Origin: Porphyrobacter sp.
GTDB taxonomy: Bacteria > Pseudomonadota > Alphaproteobacteria > Sphingomonadales > Sphingomonadaceae
NCBI GenBank assembly: GCA_017744315.1
Contig: JAGIBN010000010.1
Span: 32,798-96,797, forward strand
Reading direction: 5' to 3'
Length of the DNA: 64,000 nucleotides
This document shows positions 1 to 12,003 of the stretch, piece after piece. The notes beneath the pieces were generated by a model. The model made no database searches. It saw only the letters and a program-made list of their open reading frames with translations, and was not told the origin of the DNA. Numbering within the stretch: the stretch's first letter is position 1; every line of letters begins with the position of its first letter. A program made the translations under genes and the position numbers.

Positions 1-2
1 AG

Positions 3-1715
3 GAACTGGTCGAATGCACCGTGGGCGATGTCGCCAGCGGCTACATGACACTCGGCCATCGCTTCCATCATCCGGGCCCGATCACCATCGGCGGCGCGGC
101 CGATTATCAGGAGAAACTGCGCGCCTGCCACGTGATCGTCGATCATGTCGAACGCCAGGACCTGATCCGCGCCACGGCCTCGAAGGTAGCGGCCGAGGCT
201 GGCCTGACCCTGGTCGAGGACGAGGGGCTGGTAATCGAGAACGCCGGGCTCACCGAATGGCCGGTGCCGCTGGTCGGCCGGTTCGATCCGCAATTCCTCG
301 AGGTGCCGCCCGAGGTCATCCAGCTGACCGCGCGCATCAACCAGAAGTATTTCGTATGCGAGAAGGACGGCAAGCTCGCCGACGCCTTCGTCTGCACCGC
401 CAACATCGAAGCGAACGACGGCGGCGCAGCGATCGTCGACGGGAACCGCAAGGTTCTGGCCGCGCGTCTCAGCGATGCGCGGTTCTTCTGGCAGCAGGAT
501 CGCAAGACCCCGTTGGCCGAGCAGGCCAAGAAGCTCGCGCGGATTACGTTCCACGAGAAGCTCGGGACTGTAGCCGACAAGGTTGAGCGGGTGGCCAAGC
601 TTGCTCGCTGGCTGGTCGAAGAAGGCATCGTCAAAGGTGCGGACGCCGATCTCGCCGAGCAGGCCGCGCGTCTCGCCAAGGCCGACCTCGTCACCGACAT
701 GGTCGGCGAATTCCCCGAACTGCAGGGCCTGATGGGCGGCTACTACGCCCGCGCCGAAGGTCTTCCGGACGCGGTGGCCGACGCCATCCGCGATCACTAC
801 AAGCCGGTCGGTCAGGGTGACGAAGTGCCGACGGCACCGGTGACGGTGGCGGTGAGCCTGGCGGACAAGCTCGATACTTTGGTCGGCTTCTTCCTGATTG
901 ACGAACGCCCAACCGGTTCACGCGATCCGTTCGCGCTTCGGCGTGCTGCACTTGGAACTCTTGAACTTCTAGGTCGGAATTCATTGCGGGTCGGGCTCTG
1001 GGAAGCGATCTTCCGGTCTTTGGCGGGCTTCAACAGCCAAAAGCTATCGCCGCAGACGAGCGACGAGACGTACGAAGCGCATACGGCCGAGGCAAAAGCC
1101 GTGTTCACCACGCTACCGGAATTCTTCGCCGACCGCCTCAAGGTCCAGCAGCGCGAGGCCGGCGTCCGCCACGACCTCATCGACGCCGTGTTCGCGCTGG
1201 GCGGAGAGGACGACCTCGTCCGCCTCCTCGCCCGCGTTCGTGCGCTGCAGTCGTTCGTCGGCACTGAGGACGGAACGAACCTCCTCGCCGGCTACAAGCG
1301 CGCCGCCAACATCCTCAAGAAGGAAGACTGGCGCGGGATCGAAGGTGAGATCGCTCGTACCGGGGAAGAAGACCCTCTGGCGCTGGTCGATGATCCCGAC
1401 CTGGCGCCGGTGATCGCTGCGAAAATGGCCGAGCGGCATGGAAAAGAACTTTCCTACACGCCCGAACCTGCAGAGAAGGCCCTGATCGACGCGCTCGATT
1501 CAGCCGAACCGAAGGCCAGCGCTGCCATCGAAGCCGAAGCCTTCGAAGGCGCCATGGCGGCCCTGGCTTCGCTGCGTGCGCCGATCGACCGGTTCTTCGA
1601 CGAAGTGACGGTCAACGACGAGAACGCCGAGAAGCGTGCCGCCCGCCTGGACCTGCTTGCACGGTTCCGTACTGCAGTGCACAATGTGGCGGATTTCTCA
1701 CGCATCGAAGGGTAA
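3..1715 (+). CDS. glyS: Glycine--tRNA ligase beta subunit, 5' end outside window
   Basis: This is the C-terminal 570 or so residues of the beta subunit of the bacterial alpha2-beta2 glycyl-tRNA synthetase, which binds tRNA-Gly and works with the catalytic alpha subunit (GlyQ). The reading frame is open from the first bases of the window, so the true start and about 120 residues lie upstream (the family is usually near 690 residues). Conserved stretches such as GHRFHHPG near the left edge and QQDRKTPLAEQ are typical. The C-terminal part is the DALR-like anticodon-binding region ending in RTAVHNVADFSRIEG. ppdK follows after a 60-base gap on the same strand. glyQ is expected just upstream, outside the window. 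Confidence 0.95.
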   Translation, partial: ELVECTVGDVASGYMTLGHRFHHPGPITIGGAADYQEKLRACHVIVDHVERQDLIRATASKVAAEAGLTLVEDEGLVIENAGLTEWPVPLVGRFDPQFLEVPPEVIQLTARINQKYFVCEKDGKLADAFVCTANIEANDGGAAIVDGNRKVLAARLSDARFFWQQDRKTPLAEQAKKLARITFHEKLGTVADKVERVAKLARWLVEEGIVKGADADLAEQAARLAKADLVTDMVGEFPELQGLMGGYYARAEGLPDAVADAIRDHYKPVGQGDEVPTAPVTVAVSLADKLDTLVGFFLIDERPTGSRDPFALRRAALGTLELLGRNSLRVGLWEAIFRSLAGFNSQKLSPQTSDETYEAHTAEAKAVFTTLPEFFADRLKVQQREAGVRHDLIDAVFALGGEDDLVRLLARVRALQSFVGTEDGTNLLAGYKRAANILKKEDWRGIEGEIARTGEEDPLALVDDPDLAPVIAAKMAERHGKELSYTPEPAEKALIDALDSAEPKASAAIEAEAFEGAMAALASLRAPIDRFFDEVTVNDENAEKRAARLDLLARFRTAVHNVADFSRIEG

Positions 1716-1775
1716 GTTTACACCGCGGGGGACCGTGTCACCCCGTCACCCCCTGACAGAGTATCGGGAGTTAAG

Positions 1776-4447
<2,672 letters not shown>

Positions 4448-4451
<4 letters not shown>

Positions 4452-5221
4452 CCGAGGTTCTTCGAAGGATGCCGGCCGCTGAGCGTGACGATTTCGAAGG
4501 TCTCGACCACGCGGCCGCGCTCATTGGCATCGGCGGCGAAGGCGGCCCGAGCTCGCTCAAGGCCAGCCTTTCCCAGCGGCGGTGTGCGCGAGGCGAGAAC
4601 GTTGCCGAGCCCTTGCGCCCTCAGGTCCGCGGCCAACTGCTCGAGCGAACGGTAGGCAACGGTCAGGGCACGGCTATCGGCCACTGGATCTGCCCACCCG
4701 GCTCGTTGGAGCAGCTGCGCGCCAGCTCGAACGTCGACCTGCGGATGAAGCCGCGCGGCGGGCCGGTCGCCGTCCGCTGCCAGCATGATCCGGCGAAGCG
4801 CGGGCAAGCTGCCCGCTCCGACAAAGCTCGCGATAGCCAGGCCGCCTGGCTTCAGGGCCCGGCGCATGTGAATCAAGGCGCCGGGAAGGTCGTTCACGGT
4901 ATCGAGCGACGAGAGGCTCGACACGAAATCGAAGCCGTCGGACGGGAAGGGGCGTTCTTCGTCGAATCCAGAGGCAGCGTCGGCCTCTTCGACTTCGACA
5001 CCTTGTTGCCGAAGAGCGCGGGCAAGTTCACCCGTCCAGTCACCGATCACCAGCGCTCGCTTTGGTTCGTGACGCAGGAAAGCGAGCCGCTCGAGTACGT
5101 CGCTGACCATGTCCTCGATTACGAATCGTGCAGGGTTAGGTCGCTGCTGCAGTCTGCCGATGCGGCGCCTTGCTGCGATCCGGCGGGCGGACGAGAAGAT
5201 GGTCGGCGGTGCGTTGGACAT
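4448..5221 (-). CDS. SAM-dependent methyltransferase, NDUFAF5/BioC-like
   Basis: A class I methyltransferase of 257 residues. The N-terminus (PTIFSSARRIAARRRI, then a PARFVIEDMVSDVLERL helix) resembles the NDUFAF5 group, mitochondrial complex I assembly factors with bacterial homologues, more than true BioC. Motif I is VIGDWTGELARAL (about residue 60), with only part of the usual glycine-rich loop; a post-motif SLSSLDTVNDLP and LKPGGL follow, as in methyltransferase domain 11. I chose the ATG at 5221 because AGGAG lies 8 bases upstream; a longer reading frame starts at 5293 but would run into comF. The gene diverges from comF with a 47-base gap, an arrangement I remember from sphingomonads. 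The substrate is unknown. Confidence 0.8.
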
Positions 5222-5268
5222 CTGCCGCTCCTGCATTGCGCTGGGGAATCGCGCAAGGCTGCGCGCGG

Positions 5269-6003
5269 ATGAAGCTCGCCGAGGCCTTCGCACCGCTGGT
5301 GGACCTCGTCTATCCGCCGAGGTGTCCAGCCTGCGGTGACGGCATCACCAGCCAGGACGGCCTTTGCCCGGCCTGTTGGAGCGAACTGGTCATACCGGGA
5401 GAACCTGCCTGCATCTTATGCCAGCGTCCCTTTGACAGCGAGACGGTTGCCCGAGGCTCGGTTTGCGCACCCTGTTTGGCTGAGCCGCCCCGTCACGACG
5501 GCATTGCCGCGGGGACGTTGTACAACGACGCTTCGCGCAAGCTGGTCTTGGCGTTCAAGCACGGACGGCGGATCGCGTTGGCATCGATGCTGGCGCGCAT
5601 GGCGACCGCCCGGTTGCCTGAGCTCGAGGGCGAATGGCAGGTCGTCCCAGTGCCGCTGCATCGTTGGCGGCTATGGCGGCGAGGATACAACCAAGCTGCG
5701 CTCCTGGCACGCGAAGTCGCCGGCTTGAGAAGTCAGCAACTCTTCGTGGACGCCCTGGTCCGCCGAAAATCCACGCCCTCACTCGGCGGGCTCGGCCGCA
5801 GCGCTCGGGCGCGTGCCTTGTCGGGGGCGATCGCTATCAATCCGCGCTGTGTCGATCGCTTGCGGGGCGCCAAGATAGTGCTGGTCGACGACGTGATCAC
5901 AAGCGGGGCCACGACAGACGCCTGCGTCCGAGCGCTCAAACGGGGCGGGGCCGAAAAGGTGATCGTCACCTGTTTCGCGAGAGTGCTCAACGAAGCGCTC
6001 TAG
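5269..6003 (+). CDS. comF: ComF family phosphoribosyltransferase-like protein
   Basis: Homologue of competence protein ComF/GntX, thought to act in the cytosol in DNA uptake and processing during natural transformation. The 244-residue protein begins with a zinc-ribbon (CPACGDG, CPACW, then CILCQRPF and CAPCLAEPP) and ends in a type I phosphoribosyltransferase fold with the PRPP loop IVLVDDVITSGATTDA. The MKLAEAF start at 5269 fits the family; the frame is open upstream to 5170 but that part is arginine-rich and overlaps the divergent methyltransferase gene. No other competence genes are in the window. A strong inverted repeat follows the stop codon. Confidence 0.92.
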   Translation: MKLAEAFAPLVDLVYPPRCPACGDGITSQDGLCPACWSELVIPGEPACILCQRPFDSETVARGSVCAPCLAEPPRHDGIAAGTLYNDASRKLVLAFKHGRRIALASMLARMATARLPELEGEWQVVPVPLHRWRLWRRGYNQAALLAREVAGLRSQQLFVDALVRRKSTPSLGGLGRSARARALSGAIAINPRCVDRLRGAKIVLVDDVITSGATTDACVRALKRGGAEKVIVTCFARVLNEAL

Positions 6004-6013
6004 CCATACGCAA

Positions 6014-6040
6014 AACGCCCGGGGGTTGGCCCCGGGCGTT
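6014..6040. terminator. Strong hairpin after comF, probable terminator
   Basis: A perfect 11-bp inverted repeat (AACGCCCGGGG at 6014-6024 and its complement at 6030-6040) with a 5-base loop starts 10 bases after the comF stop. Read rightwards there is no T-run after it; read leftwards it is followed by TTTT. It could therefore end comF, or a leftward transcript from the following gene-free stretch, or both. Confidence 0.7.
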
Positions 6041-6254
6041 CGCGTGACGAAGTTCGCTGGACCGGTTCCCGCATCGCCCCCCAGCGGATGCGTCGGTCCA
6101 ATCCCTCATGTTCCCGGCCCGCCTTTCAGGCTGTTGCCGAGACCCCCCTTCCTTGGCCCGTTTCACCGGCCTCCGGTCGGTCGCGGCCCGTCAAAGCCGC
6201 TGACACATTCATCCCATCGAAAGGTTCTGTTACAAAGAGCCATCGCGGCGCAGC
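6041..6254. other. Gene-free stretch with a stem-loop, upstream of hisI
   Basis: About 210 bases without a convincing reading frame. It contains a two-part inverted repeat: TGGACC (6058-6063) pairs with GGTCCA (6095-6100), and inside it CGCATC (6070-6075) pairs with GATGCG (6087-6092). Together with the strong hairpin at 6014-6040, which has a T-run only on the minus strand, this could be a small leftward RNA, or the hisI leader. I cannot assign it to a known RNA family. Confidence 0.3.
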
Positions 6255-6725
6255 ATGGATTTTGGGCCAGGTCTGTGGTTATCCTGCAACAAGCGACATC
6301 AGCGCTCCGCTGTTTTGTCCATTCAGGTCAAGAGGATAGATCCGATTTCTAAGCCAGACAACGTTGCCCTCGTTGAGCAAGGGACCCTCTTCCAGCCCAA
6401 GTTCGACGCGAATGGCTTGCTGAGCGCTATCGTTCAGGACGCCGTGACTGGCGAAATCCTGATGTTTGCCTTCATGGATCGCGAGGCGCTCGAAAAGACG
6501 CGCGAGACGGGCAAGGCGCACTTCCATTCGCGCAGCCGCGGGCGCCTCTGGATGAAGGGCGAATCGTCGGGGCACGTCCTCAACGTCGAATCGATTCTGG
6601 TCGACTGCGATCAGGACGCTCTTGTGCTCAAGGTTCGGCCCGCCGGCCCGGCTTGCCACACCGGTGCGCGGAGTTGCTTTTATCGAGCGCTCGAAGGTGA
6701 AAGCCTGACTCGCATCGGCGACTGA
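6255..6725 (+). CDS. hisI: Phosphoribosyl-AMP cyclohydrolase
   Basis: Third step of histidine biosynthesis: opens the adenine ring of phosphoribosyl-AMP. The core is unmistakable: HFHSRSRGRLWMKGESSGH, the metal-binding VDCDQDALV and HTGARSCFYR, with the cysteines and histidines that bind zinc and magnesium. The enzyme is the stand-alone HisI form without a HisE domain. The start is uncertain: the only ATG (6255) gives 156 residues, but the first 20 or so do not look like the family and have no ribosome-binding site. A TTG at 6315 gives 136 residues, nearer the usual length, and AGAGGA at 6332-6337 points to a start still further downstream. The next gene starts 19 bases after the stop. Confidence 0.9.
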   Translation: MDFGPGLWLSCNKRHQRSAVLSIQVKRIDPISKPDNVALVEQGTLFQPKFDANGLLSAIVQDAVTGEILMFAFMDREALEKTRETGKAHFHSRSRGRLWMKGESSGHVLNVESILVDCDQDALVLKVRPAGPACHTGARSCFYRALEGESLTRIGD

Positions 6726-6744
6726 GCGGCGCTAGGCGGCACTC

Positions 6745-8499
6745 ATGTCCAGCTACACTCCGCCGCTCCGCGATGTCCGTTTTGTTCTAACCAACCTTCT
6801 CGACATTGAAGGCTACTCTTCACTTCCCGCCTTTGCGGCCGTCGACGCAGACCTGATCGATTCGATCATCGAGGAAGGTGGACGATTCTGTGCAGAGGTT
6901 ATCGCCCCCATCAACCAGGTGGGCGATCGCGAGGGCTGTACTCGCCACGCCGACGGCTCGGTAACGACGCCCCAGGGCTTCCCCGATGCCTATGCTCAGT
7001 ACCGCGACGCGGGCTGGGGCGGGCTCGCGATGCCTGAGGAGTTCGGCGGTCAGGGCTTGCCGCACGTCTTGGGCACGGCCGTGGAGGAATTCCTCAACTC
7101 CTCCTGTCACGCCTTCAACATGTACACCGGCTCTATCATCGGCGCGGTCCTTACGCTGGCAGCCAAGGCCTCCGACGAACTCAAGGCCGAGTGGCTGCCG
7201 AAAATCGTCTCAGGCGAGTGGCTGGCAACCATGGCACTCACCGAGGCTCAGGCGGGGACCGATCTCGGCCTGATCCGCACGAAGGCTGAAGCCAGTGACG
7301 ATGGCAGCTTCGTCATCTCCGGGGAGAAGATCTTCTGTTCGGGAGGCGAGCACGACCTCACGGACAATATTGTTCACCTCGTCCTCGCGAAGTTGCCGGG
7401 CGCTCCCGAGGGTTCGCGCGGGATTTCGCTCTTCCTGGTGCCGAAAGTGCTCCCCGACGGCTCGCGCAATGCGGTGAGTTGCGGAGCTATCGAGCACAAG
7501 ATGGGCATCCGCGCGAGCGCGACCTGCGTCATGAACTTCGACGGTGCCAAGGGCTGGCTGGTCGGCGCGGAGAATGAAGGGCTGGCGGCCATGTTCATCA
7601 TGATGAACGCCACGCGCTTAAGCTGCGGCAACCAGGGCCTCGGTCACGCCGAACACGCCTACCAGAAGGCGGTGAGCTACGCGCTCGATCGCAAGCAGGG
7701 CCGGGCACCCGGCAGCGATGCGGTCGCTGATCCGCTTGTGGTCCATCCTGACGTGCGCCGCATGCTGATGGATGCCCGCGCGTTCACCGAAGGTTTCCGC
7801 GCGCTCGTGCTATGGACCGCGCTGCAGATCGACCTTTCTCACGGCGCAGCTAGCGAATCCGAACGAGCCGAGGCTGATGCGCTGGTCGGCCTGCTGACTC
7901 CGGTGATCAAGGCCTATGGTACCGACCGCGGCTTCGAGACGGCCGTGGCGATGCAGCAGATCTTCGGCGGTCACGGCTATATTGCCGAGTGGGGCGTCGA
8001 ACAGATCGTTCGGGATGCCCGTGTGGCCATGCTCTACGAAGGCGCGAACGGCGTTCAGGCGCTCGATCTGGCTGGCCGCAAGGTTGCACGCGATAAAGGT
8101 GCCGTCCTTGAGCAGTTCCTTGCGACGGTGGGGAGCGATTGCGGAGATGCCGACGAGGCTCTCGACTTCATCTCGGCACCTCTAAGCGATGCCGTTCGCG
8201 AAGTACGCGAAGCCGCAGTTGCGCTCATGACCCTGGCGAAGGCTGACCCCAACAATCTTGGCGCCGGTTCTTATGCCTTTCTGCAAATGATGGGTGTGAC
8301 CGCCATCGGATGGATGTGGTTGCGACTGGCAAAGGCGGCTTTGCCTGATCGGGAAGAAACCTTCTGCGCGGCGAAGCTCATCACTGCGCGGCACTACGCG
8401 CTGCATACACTGCCGCAGGTTGGGATGCTGCGCCAGAAGGTCGAGGCTGGAGCTGAGGTACTTATGGCGCTCCCGGCGGAAGACTTCCTACGGGGGTGA
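6745..8499 (+). CDS. Acyl-CoA dehydrogenase, DmdC-like
   Basis: A 584-residue FAD-dependent acyl-CoA dehydrogenase, about 200 residues longer than short-chain members because of a C-terminal extra helical domain, as in the 3-methylmercaptopropionyl-CoA dehydrogenase (DmdC) group. Visible landmarks: MALTEAQAGTDLG for FAD and substrate binding (near residue 165), FGGHGYIAEWGVEQIVRDARV, and the catalytic base Glu432 in MLYEGANGVQALDL. It removes two hydrogens from an acyl-CoA in beta-oxidation, passing electrons to ETF. Many sphingomonads have several paralogues, so the true substrate (fatty acyl-CoA versus a sulfur compound) cannot be told from sequence. The convergent hydrolase ends 13 bases after its stop. 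Confidence 0.9.
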   Translation: MSSYTPPLRDVRFVLTNLLDIEGYSSLPAFAAVDADLIDSIIEEGGRFCAEVIAPINQVGDREGCTRHADGSVTTPQGFPDAYAQYRDAGWGGLAMPEEFGGQGLPHVLGTAVEEFLNSSCHAFNMYTGSIIGAVLTLAAKASDELKAEWLPKIVSGEWLATMALTEAQAGTDLGLIRTKAEASDDGSFVISGEKIFCSGGEHDLTDNIVHLVLAKLPGAPEGSRGISLFLVPKVLPDGSRNAVSCGAIEHKMGIRASATCVMNFDGAKGWLVGAENEGLAAMFIMMNATRLSCGNQGLGHAEHAYQKAVSYALDRKQGRAPGSDAVADPLVVHPDVRRMLMDARAFTEGFRALVLWTALQIDLSHGAASESERAEADALVGLLTPVIKAYGTDRGFETAVAMQQIFGGHGYIAEWGVEQIVRDARVAMLYEGANGVQALDLAGRKVARDKGAVLEQFLATVGSDCGDADEALDFISAPLSDAVREVREAAVALMTLAKADPNNLGAGSYAFLQMMGVTAIGWMWLRLAKAALPDREETFCAAKLITARHYALHTLPQVGMLRQKVEAGAEVLMALPAEDFLRG

Positions 8500-8512
8500 T
8501 CCCGCTCCTTGG

Positions 8513-9211
8513 CTAAGCAAACACTTCGTCGAACAGTTCGAGCATGGCCGCCCAGCTCTGTCGGTCGGCGCTGGCGTCGTAGGCGGTAGCAGGGTTGTCG
8601 TTGGGGGCGGGGTTGGTGAAGCCGTGCTTCACGCGGCTGTAGGAATGGAAATGCCAGTTCGCCTGAGCCTCATCCATCTCCTCCCAGAAAGCCAGAACCT
8701 GGCTACGTGGAACCATGGGATCGGCATCGCCGTGGCACACCAATATCCGCGCGCTGATGCCGTCCGGTTCGGCCCGGAGGCCGGTGTCGAGCAGGCCGTG
8801 AAAGCTAACTACCGCCTCGAGAGGAGCTCCGTCGCGGGCGAGTTCAAGCGCTGCCTGGCCGCCCATGCAAAAGCCGATGGCCGCTAGCGGAAGTCCGCGG
8901 GCCTCAGGTTGTGTTGCCAAGGCCTTCAGCGCGGCTTTGAGGCGGCGGCGATAGATGAGCGGATCAGGGCGAATTTCCGCAGCAGCTGCACGGGCCTCGT
9001 CGAAGTTTCTCGGCTGCCTGCCGTAGAAGTCGGCAATCAGAGCTAGATAACCCTCCTCGGCCAGCGCCAGTGCCTTTGTTTCCACCACGGGTGTCGAATT
9101 CATGATGGTCGGGAAAACCAGAATGGCCGCGCGGGGAGTGGCAGCTGGATTGGCGACGCAGCCGGTAAGCTGGGTGGTGCCGTCGAAGTAGGTGAAGGGT
9201 TCAAGGCTCAT
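8513..9211 (-). CDS. Dienelactone hydrolase family protein
   Basis: A 232-residue alpha/beta hydrolase. The triad expected for dienelactone hydrolase is present: Cys115 in GFCMGG, an Asp in HGDADPMV (162 or 164) and His196 in KHGF. Dienelactone hydrolase cleaves a lactone in the chlorocatechol branch, but this family is broad and no chlorocatechol genes are near, so only a general hydrolase role is supported. I start it at MSLEPFTYF (9211) because the upstream frame to 9319 is not family-like. A TTAACCA half-site typical of CtrA lies just upstream (9214-9220). It diverges from the next small gene. Confidence 0.87.
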   Translation of the reverse strand: MSLEPFTYFDGTTQLTGCVANPAATPRAAILVFPTIMNSTPVVETKALALAEEGYLALIADFYGRQPRNFDEARAAAAEIRPDPLIYRRRLKAALKALATQPEARGLPLAAIGFCMGGQAALELARDGAPLEAVVSFHGLLDTGLRAEPDGISARILVCHGDADPMVPRSQVLAFWEEMDEAQANWHFHSYSRVKHGFTNPAPNDNPATAYDASADRQSWAAMLELFDEVFA

Positions 9212-9313
9212 CGTTAACCAATAGCCACAGAGTAAAAGCGGCGAAAGTCCGGACATCCCGCCGGTTCTCATCAGGCAATTGTTGGACCGCCAGGGATTTG
9301 ATAGACTAGCCCG

Positions 9314-9691
9314 ATGCAAATCTCGGGCCTTCTAACTCTGGCCGCGGCTGCTGCGACCTCGATCGTATCTTCGCCATCGTCGGACCGAACGGGCCAATGG
9401 TGGATTCGGTTTTCGGCGCCACTGACTGAGCTGAGTCAGGATGCCTCGGCATCTGTCGCCAAAATCCCGCTCAATCTCGACGCGTTCCCCGGATCGTCGT
9501 TGATACTTTGCTCAACCAAGTCGGTCGGGGAGTTCGGGGAGGCACGCCGCGCAAAGGTCTTTGACGCCCTTGCTACGGCCGGCGTGCCCCGTGATCACAT
9601 TCACGATGCTGGCGATTGCGGCTTCGAAGGCGATTCTCAATCCTTCGACAACGCCGAGTCTGTGCTCATCATCATGCAACGGGTCGGTTGA
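9314..9691 (+). CDS. Hypothetical exported protein, possible remnant of OmpA-like domain
   Basis: 125 residues; not recognised. It starts MQISGLLTLAAAAATSIVSS, a weak signal peptide without much positive charge, so export is likely but not certain. The second half (SSLILCSTKSVGEFGEARRAKVFDAL, then ATAGVPRDHI) recalls the arrangement of OmpA C-terminal domains, in which a short hydrophobic strand is followed by an ARA-type helix and a GV turn, but the peptidoglycan-binding Asp and Arg are not clearly present. It sits alone between two convergent or divergent minus-strand genes; its stop lies 9 bases from the stop of cysK. Confidence 0.6.
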   Translation: MQISGLLTLAAAAATSIVSSPSSDRTGQWWIRFSAPLTELSQDASASVAKIPLNLDAFPGSSLILCSTKSVGEFGEARRAKVFDALATAGVPRDHIHDAGDCGFEGDSQSFDNAESVLIIMQRVG

Positions 9692-9700
9692 CCCGACGTC

Positions 9701-10621
9701 CTACTCGGTGGGCAGGAAGTCTGGCACGGAGAGATAGCGCTCGCCCGTGTCGTAGTTGAAGCCGAGCACCCGGGTTCCGGCTGGCAGTTCAGCGAGCTTC
9801 TGTTGAATGGCGGCCAGCGTAGCGCCGGAGCTGATTCCAACGAGGAGACCCTCTTCGCGCGCGCAGCGGCGAGCCATCTCCTTGGCATCCTCCGGCTCGA
9901 CCTGAATAGCGCCGTCGATGGCCTGGGTGTGGAGGTTCGCTGGAATGAACCCCGCGCCGATCCCCTGGATCGGGTGAGGGCCAGGCTGACCGCCGGAAAT
10001 GACCGGCGAAAGTGTCGGTTCGACAGCGTAGGCCTTGAGTTCCGGCCACGCCTTCTTGAGTTGCTCGGCGCAAGCCGTGAGATGGCCGCCGGTGCCTACG
10101 CCCGTGATGATCAGCGCTGGCGGCGCATCGCCGAAATCACGCAGAATCTCCTGCGCCGTCGTTTCGGCGTGGACCTTGACGTTGGCAGGGTTCTCGAACT
10201 GCTGCGGCATCCACGCGCCCGGTGTTTCGTCGACGATCTGCTGCGCCCGCTCGAGTGCGCCCTTCATGCCCTTTTCCTTGGGCGTGAGATCGAATGTCGC
10301 GCCGTAGGCCAGCATCAGGCGGCGGCGCTCTAGCGACATCGATTCAGGCATGACCAGAATGAGCTTGTAGCCCTTGACCGCAGCCACCATCGCCAGGCCG
10401 ATGCCGGTGTTGCCGCTGGTCGGCTCGACGATCGTGCCGTCGGGCTTCAAGGCACCGGATTGCTCCGCTGCCTCCACCATGGCCAGGGCGATGCGATCTT
10501 TGATCGACCCACCGGGATTGGACCGTTCGCTCTTCACCCAGACTTCATGGTCGGGAAACAGCCGCGACAGGCGGATGTGCGGGGTGTTGCCGATGGTTGC
10601 GAGGACGTTGTCTGCTTTCAT
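9701..10621 (-). CDS. cysK: Cysteine synthase A (O-acetylserine sulfhydrylase)
   Basis: PLP enzyme making cysteine from O-acetylserine and sulfide. The 306-residue length and motifs fit Cys[13 protein letters not shown] with the PLP lysine Lys41, [11 protein letters not shown] for the cofactor phosphate and substrate carboxylate, and [13 protein letters not shown] for the phosphate-binding loop. The start ATG overlaps the stop of the upstream exporter gene (ATGA, 10618-10621), so the two are translationally coupled. A link between cysteine production and that transporter is inference only. Confidence 0.95.
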   Translation of the reverse strand: MKADNVLATIGNTPHIRLSRLFPDHEVWVKSERSNPGGSIKDRIALAMVEAAEQSGALKPDGTIVEPTSGNTGIGLAMVAAVKGYKLILVMPESMSLERRRLMLAYGATFDLTPKEKGMKGALERAQQIVDETPGAWMPQQFENPANVKVHAETTAQEILRDFGDAPPALIITGVGTGGHLTACAEQLKKAWPELKAYAVEPTLSPVISGGQPGPHPIQGIGAGFIPANLHTQAIDGAIQVEPEDAKEMARRCAREEGLLVGISSGATLAAIQQKLAELPAGTRVLGFNYDTGERYLSVPDFLPTE

Positions 10622-11910
10622 TTGGCGGGTTCCTTGCCGGTCTCTTCGTGCAGAAATGTCGGGGCGAACGTCCTTGCTTTACGCAGCTCAGGAAAGATCC
10701 AGGCCCAGATTGCGGTAATTACTATCGCACCGACACCGCCAAAGGCAACCGCTCCGGCGGCTCCCAGGAGTGCGGCCGCCAAGCCCGACTGCAGTTCGCC
10801 TAATTCGTTGCTCGCGGAAACCGCCAGGCCCGAAATGGCCGAAACCCGGCCGCGCATGGTGTCGGGCGTGTTGAGCTGGACGAGCGAGTTGCGGATGAAC
10901 ACGGAGATCATGTCCGCCGCTCCGAGCACGGCCAGCGTGCCCATCGAGAGCAGGAAATTGCGTGACAAGGCGAAAGCTATGGTCGCGAGGCCGAAGACGA
11001 CCACCGCCCAGAGCATCTTGACCCCGACGTTGTTCGCCAGTGGCCGCCACGAGAGCCATGCGGCTACCAGCGCAGCACCGACGGCCGGGGCTCCGCGCAT
11101 CAGGCCGAGGCCCTCAGGGCCGACGTGAAGAATGTCGCGCGCGAACACGGGCAGCATCGCCGTGGCCCCGCCAAGCAGAACCGCGAACAGGTCGAGTGTG
11201 ATGCATCCGAGCAGAAACCGCTCGCGGCGCACGAAGGTGAAGCCATCGAGGATCTGGCGCAGCGGATGAACCGGCGGCCCCTGGTGAACCGCACGAACCG
11301 GGCGGACGCTCGATATGAGCAGGCCCGAGAGCAGCAGCAGTCCGGCTGCGATAAAGTACGGCAATGCTGGTGTGTGCGCGAACAGGAAACCGCCCACCGC
11401 TGGGCCAGCCACTGTGGCGACCTGCCAGGCGATTGAACTGAGCGCGATCGCCTTCGGCAGCAGGGCCGGCGGCACGATATTGGGAGCAATGGCGCTGAGC
11501 GCTGGCCCATTGAAGACTCGGGCCGATCCGTGCGCAGCCGCAAGGCCGAAGAGAAGTGGCAGACTCAGCGCATCCGCAGCGGTGGCGAGGGCAAGCGTCA
11601 CGGCGATGCCGCAGTCGATCACGTTGGCGAACAGGACCACGCGGCGGCGGTCGAATCGGTCTGCCGCCACACCAGCCACGGGAGTCAGGAGGAACAGCGG
11701 GACGAACTGCGCTGCTCCGAGCAGTCCGAGCATGAAGGCTGCATCGCGAACGCTCATGCCATAGTCGGCGCGCGCTACGTCGTACGTTTGGTAGCCGATC
11801 AGGACTACCATCGACAGGGTAGCAAACACGGCGAGGAAACGGGCCAGCCAGAAGCGCCGATAATCGGCGATCTGAAGCGGGGAGGTGGGCTCAACGAGAG
11901 GCGCAGTCAC
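10618..11910 (-). CDS. MFS transporter of the EntS/MFS_3 type
   Basis: A 430-residue inner-membrane protein with about twelve hydrophobic segments and the MFS signature loop [11 protein letters not shown] between helices 2 and 3. The N-terminal [22 protein letters not shown] start and the overall pattern match the DHA3/MFS_3 group that includes the enterobactin exporter EntS and macrolide exporters. It starts with GTG at 11910. It is upstream of cysK and overlaps it by four bases. The substrate is unknown. Confidence 0.88.
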   Translation of the reverse strand: MTAPLVEPTSPLQIADYRRFWLARFLAVFATLSMVVLIGYQTYDVARADYGMSVRDAAFMLGLLGAAQFVPLFLLTPVAGVAADRFDRRRVVLFANVIDCGIAVTLALATAADALSLPLLFGLAAAHGSARVFNGPALSAIAPNIVPPALLPKAIALSSIAWQVATVAGPAVGGFLFAHTPALPYFIAAGLLLLSGLLISSVRPVRAVHQGPPVHPLRQILDGFTFVRRERFLLGCITLDLFAVLLGGATAMLPVFARDILHVGPEGLGLMRGAPAVGAALVAAWLSWRPLANNVGVKMLWAVVVFGLATIAFALSRNFLLSMGTLAVLGAADMISVFIRNSLVQLNTPDTMRGRVSAISGLAVSASNELGELQSGLAAALLGAAGAVAFGGVGAIVITAIWAWIFPELRKARTFAPTFLHEETGKEPAK

Positions 11911-12003
11911 TCGCGCCCCATGGCAGGTGTGCGCGGGGGCGCCAAGATACTAGCGCTTATCAGCCTTCAAGTGGTCGTTGTAGCCCACGACTGAGCGCGA
12001 AGC

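Noticed and set aside
6255..6344. First part of the hisI frame, from the ATG at 6255
   Set aside because: Kept in the feature for lack of a better ATG, but not trusted as coding: no ribosome-binding site and unlike HisI N-termini.
9212..9220. TTAACCA as a CtrA half-site before the dienelactone hydrolase gene
   Set aside because: A single short half-site is expected by chance in 64 kb; no second half-site.
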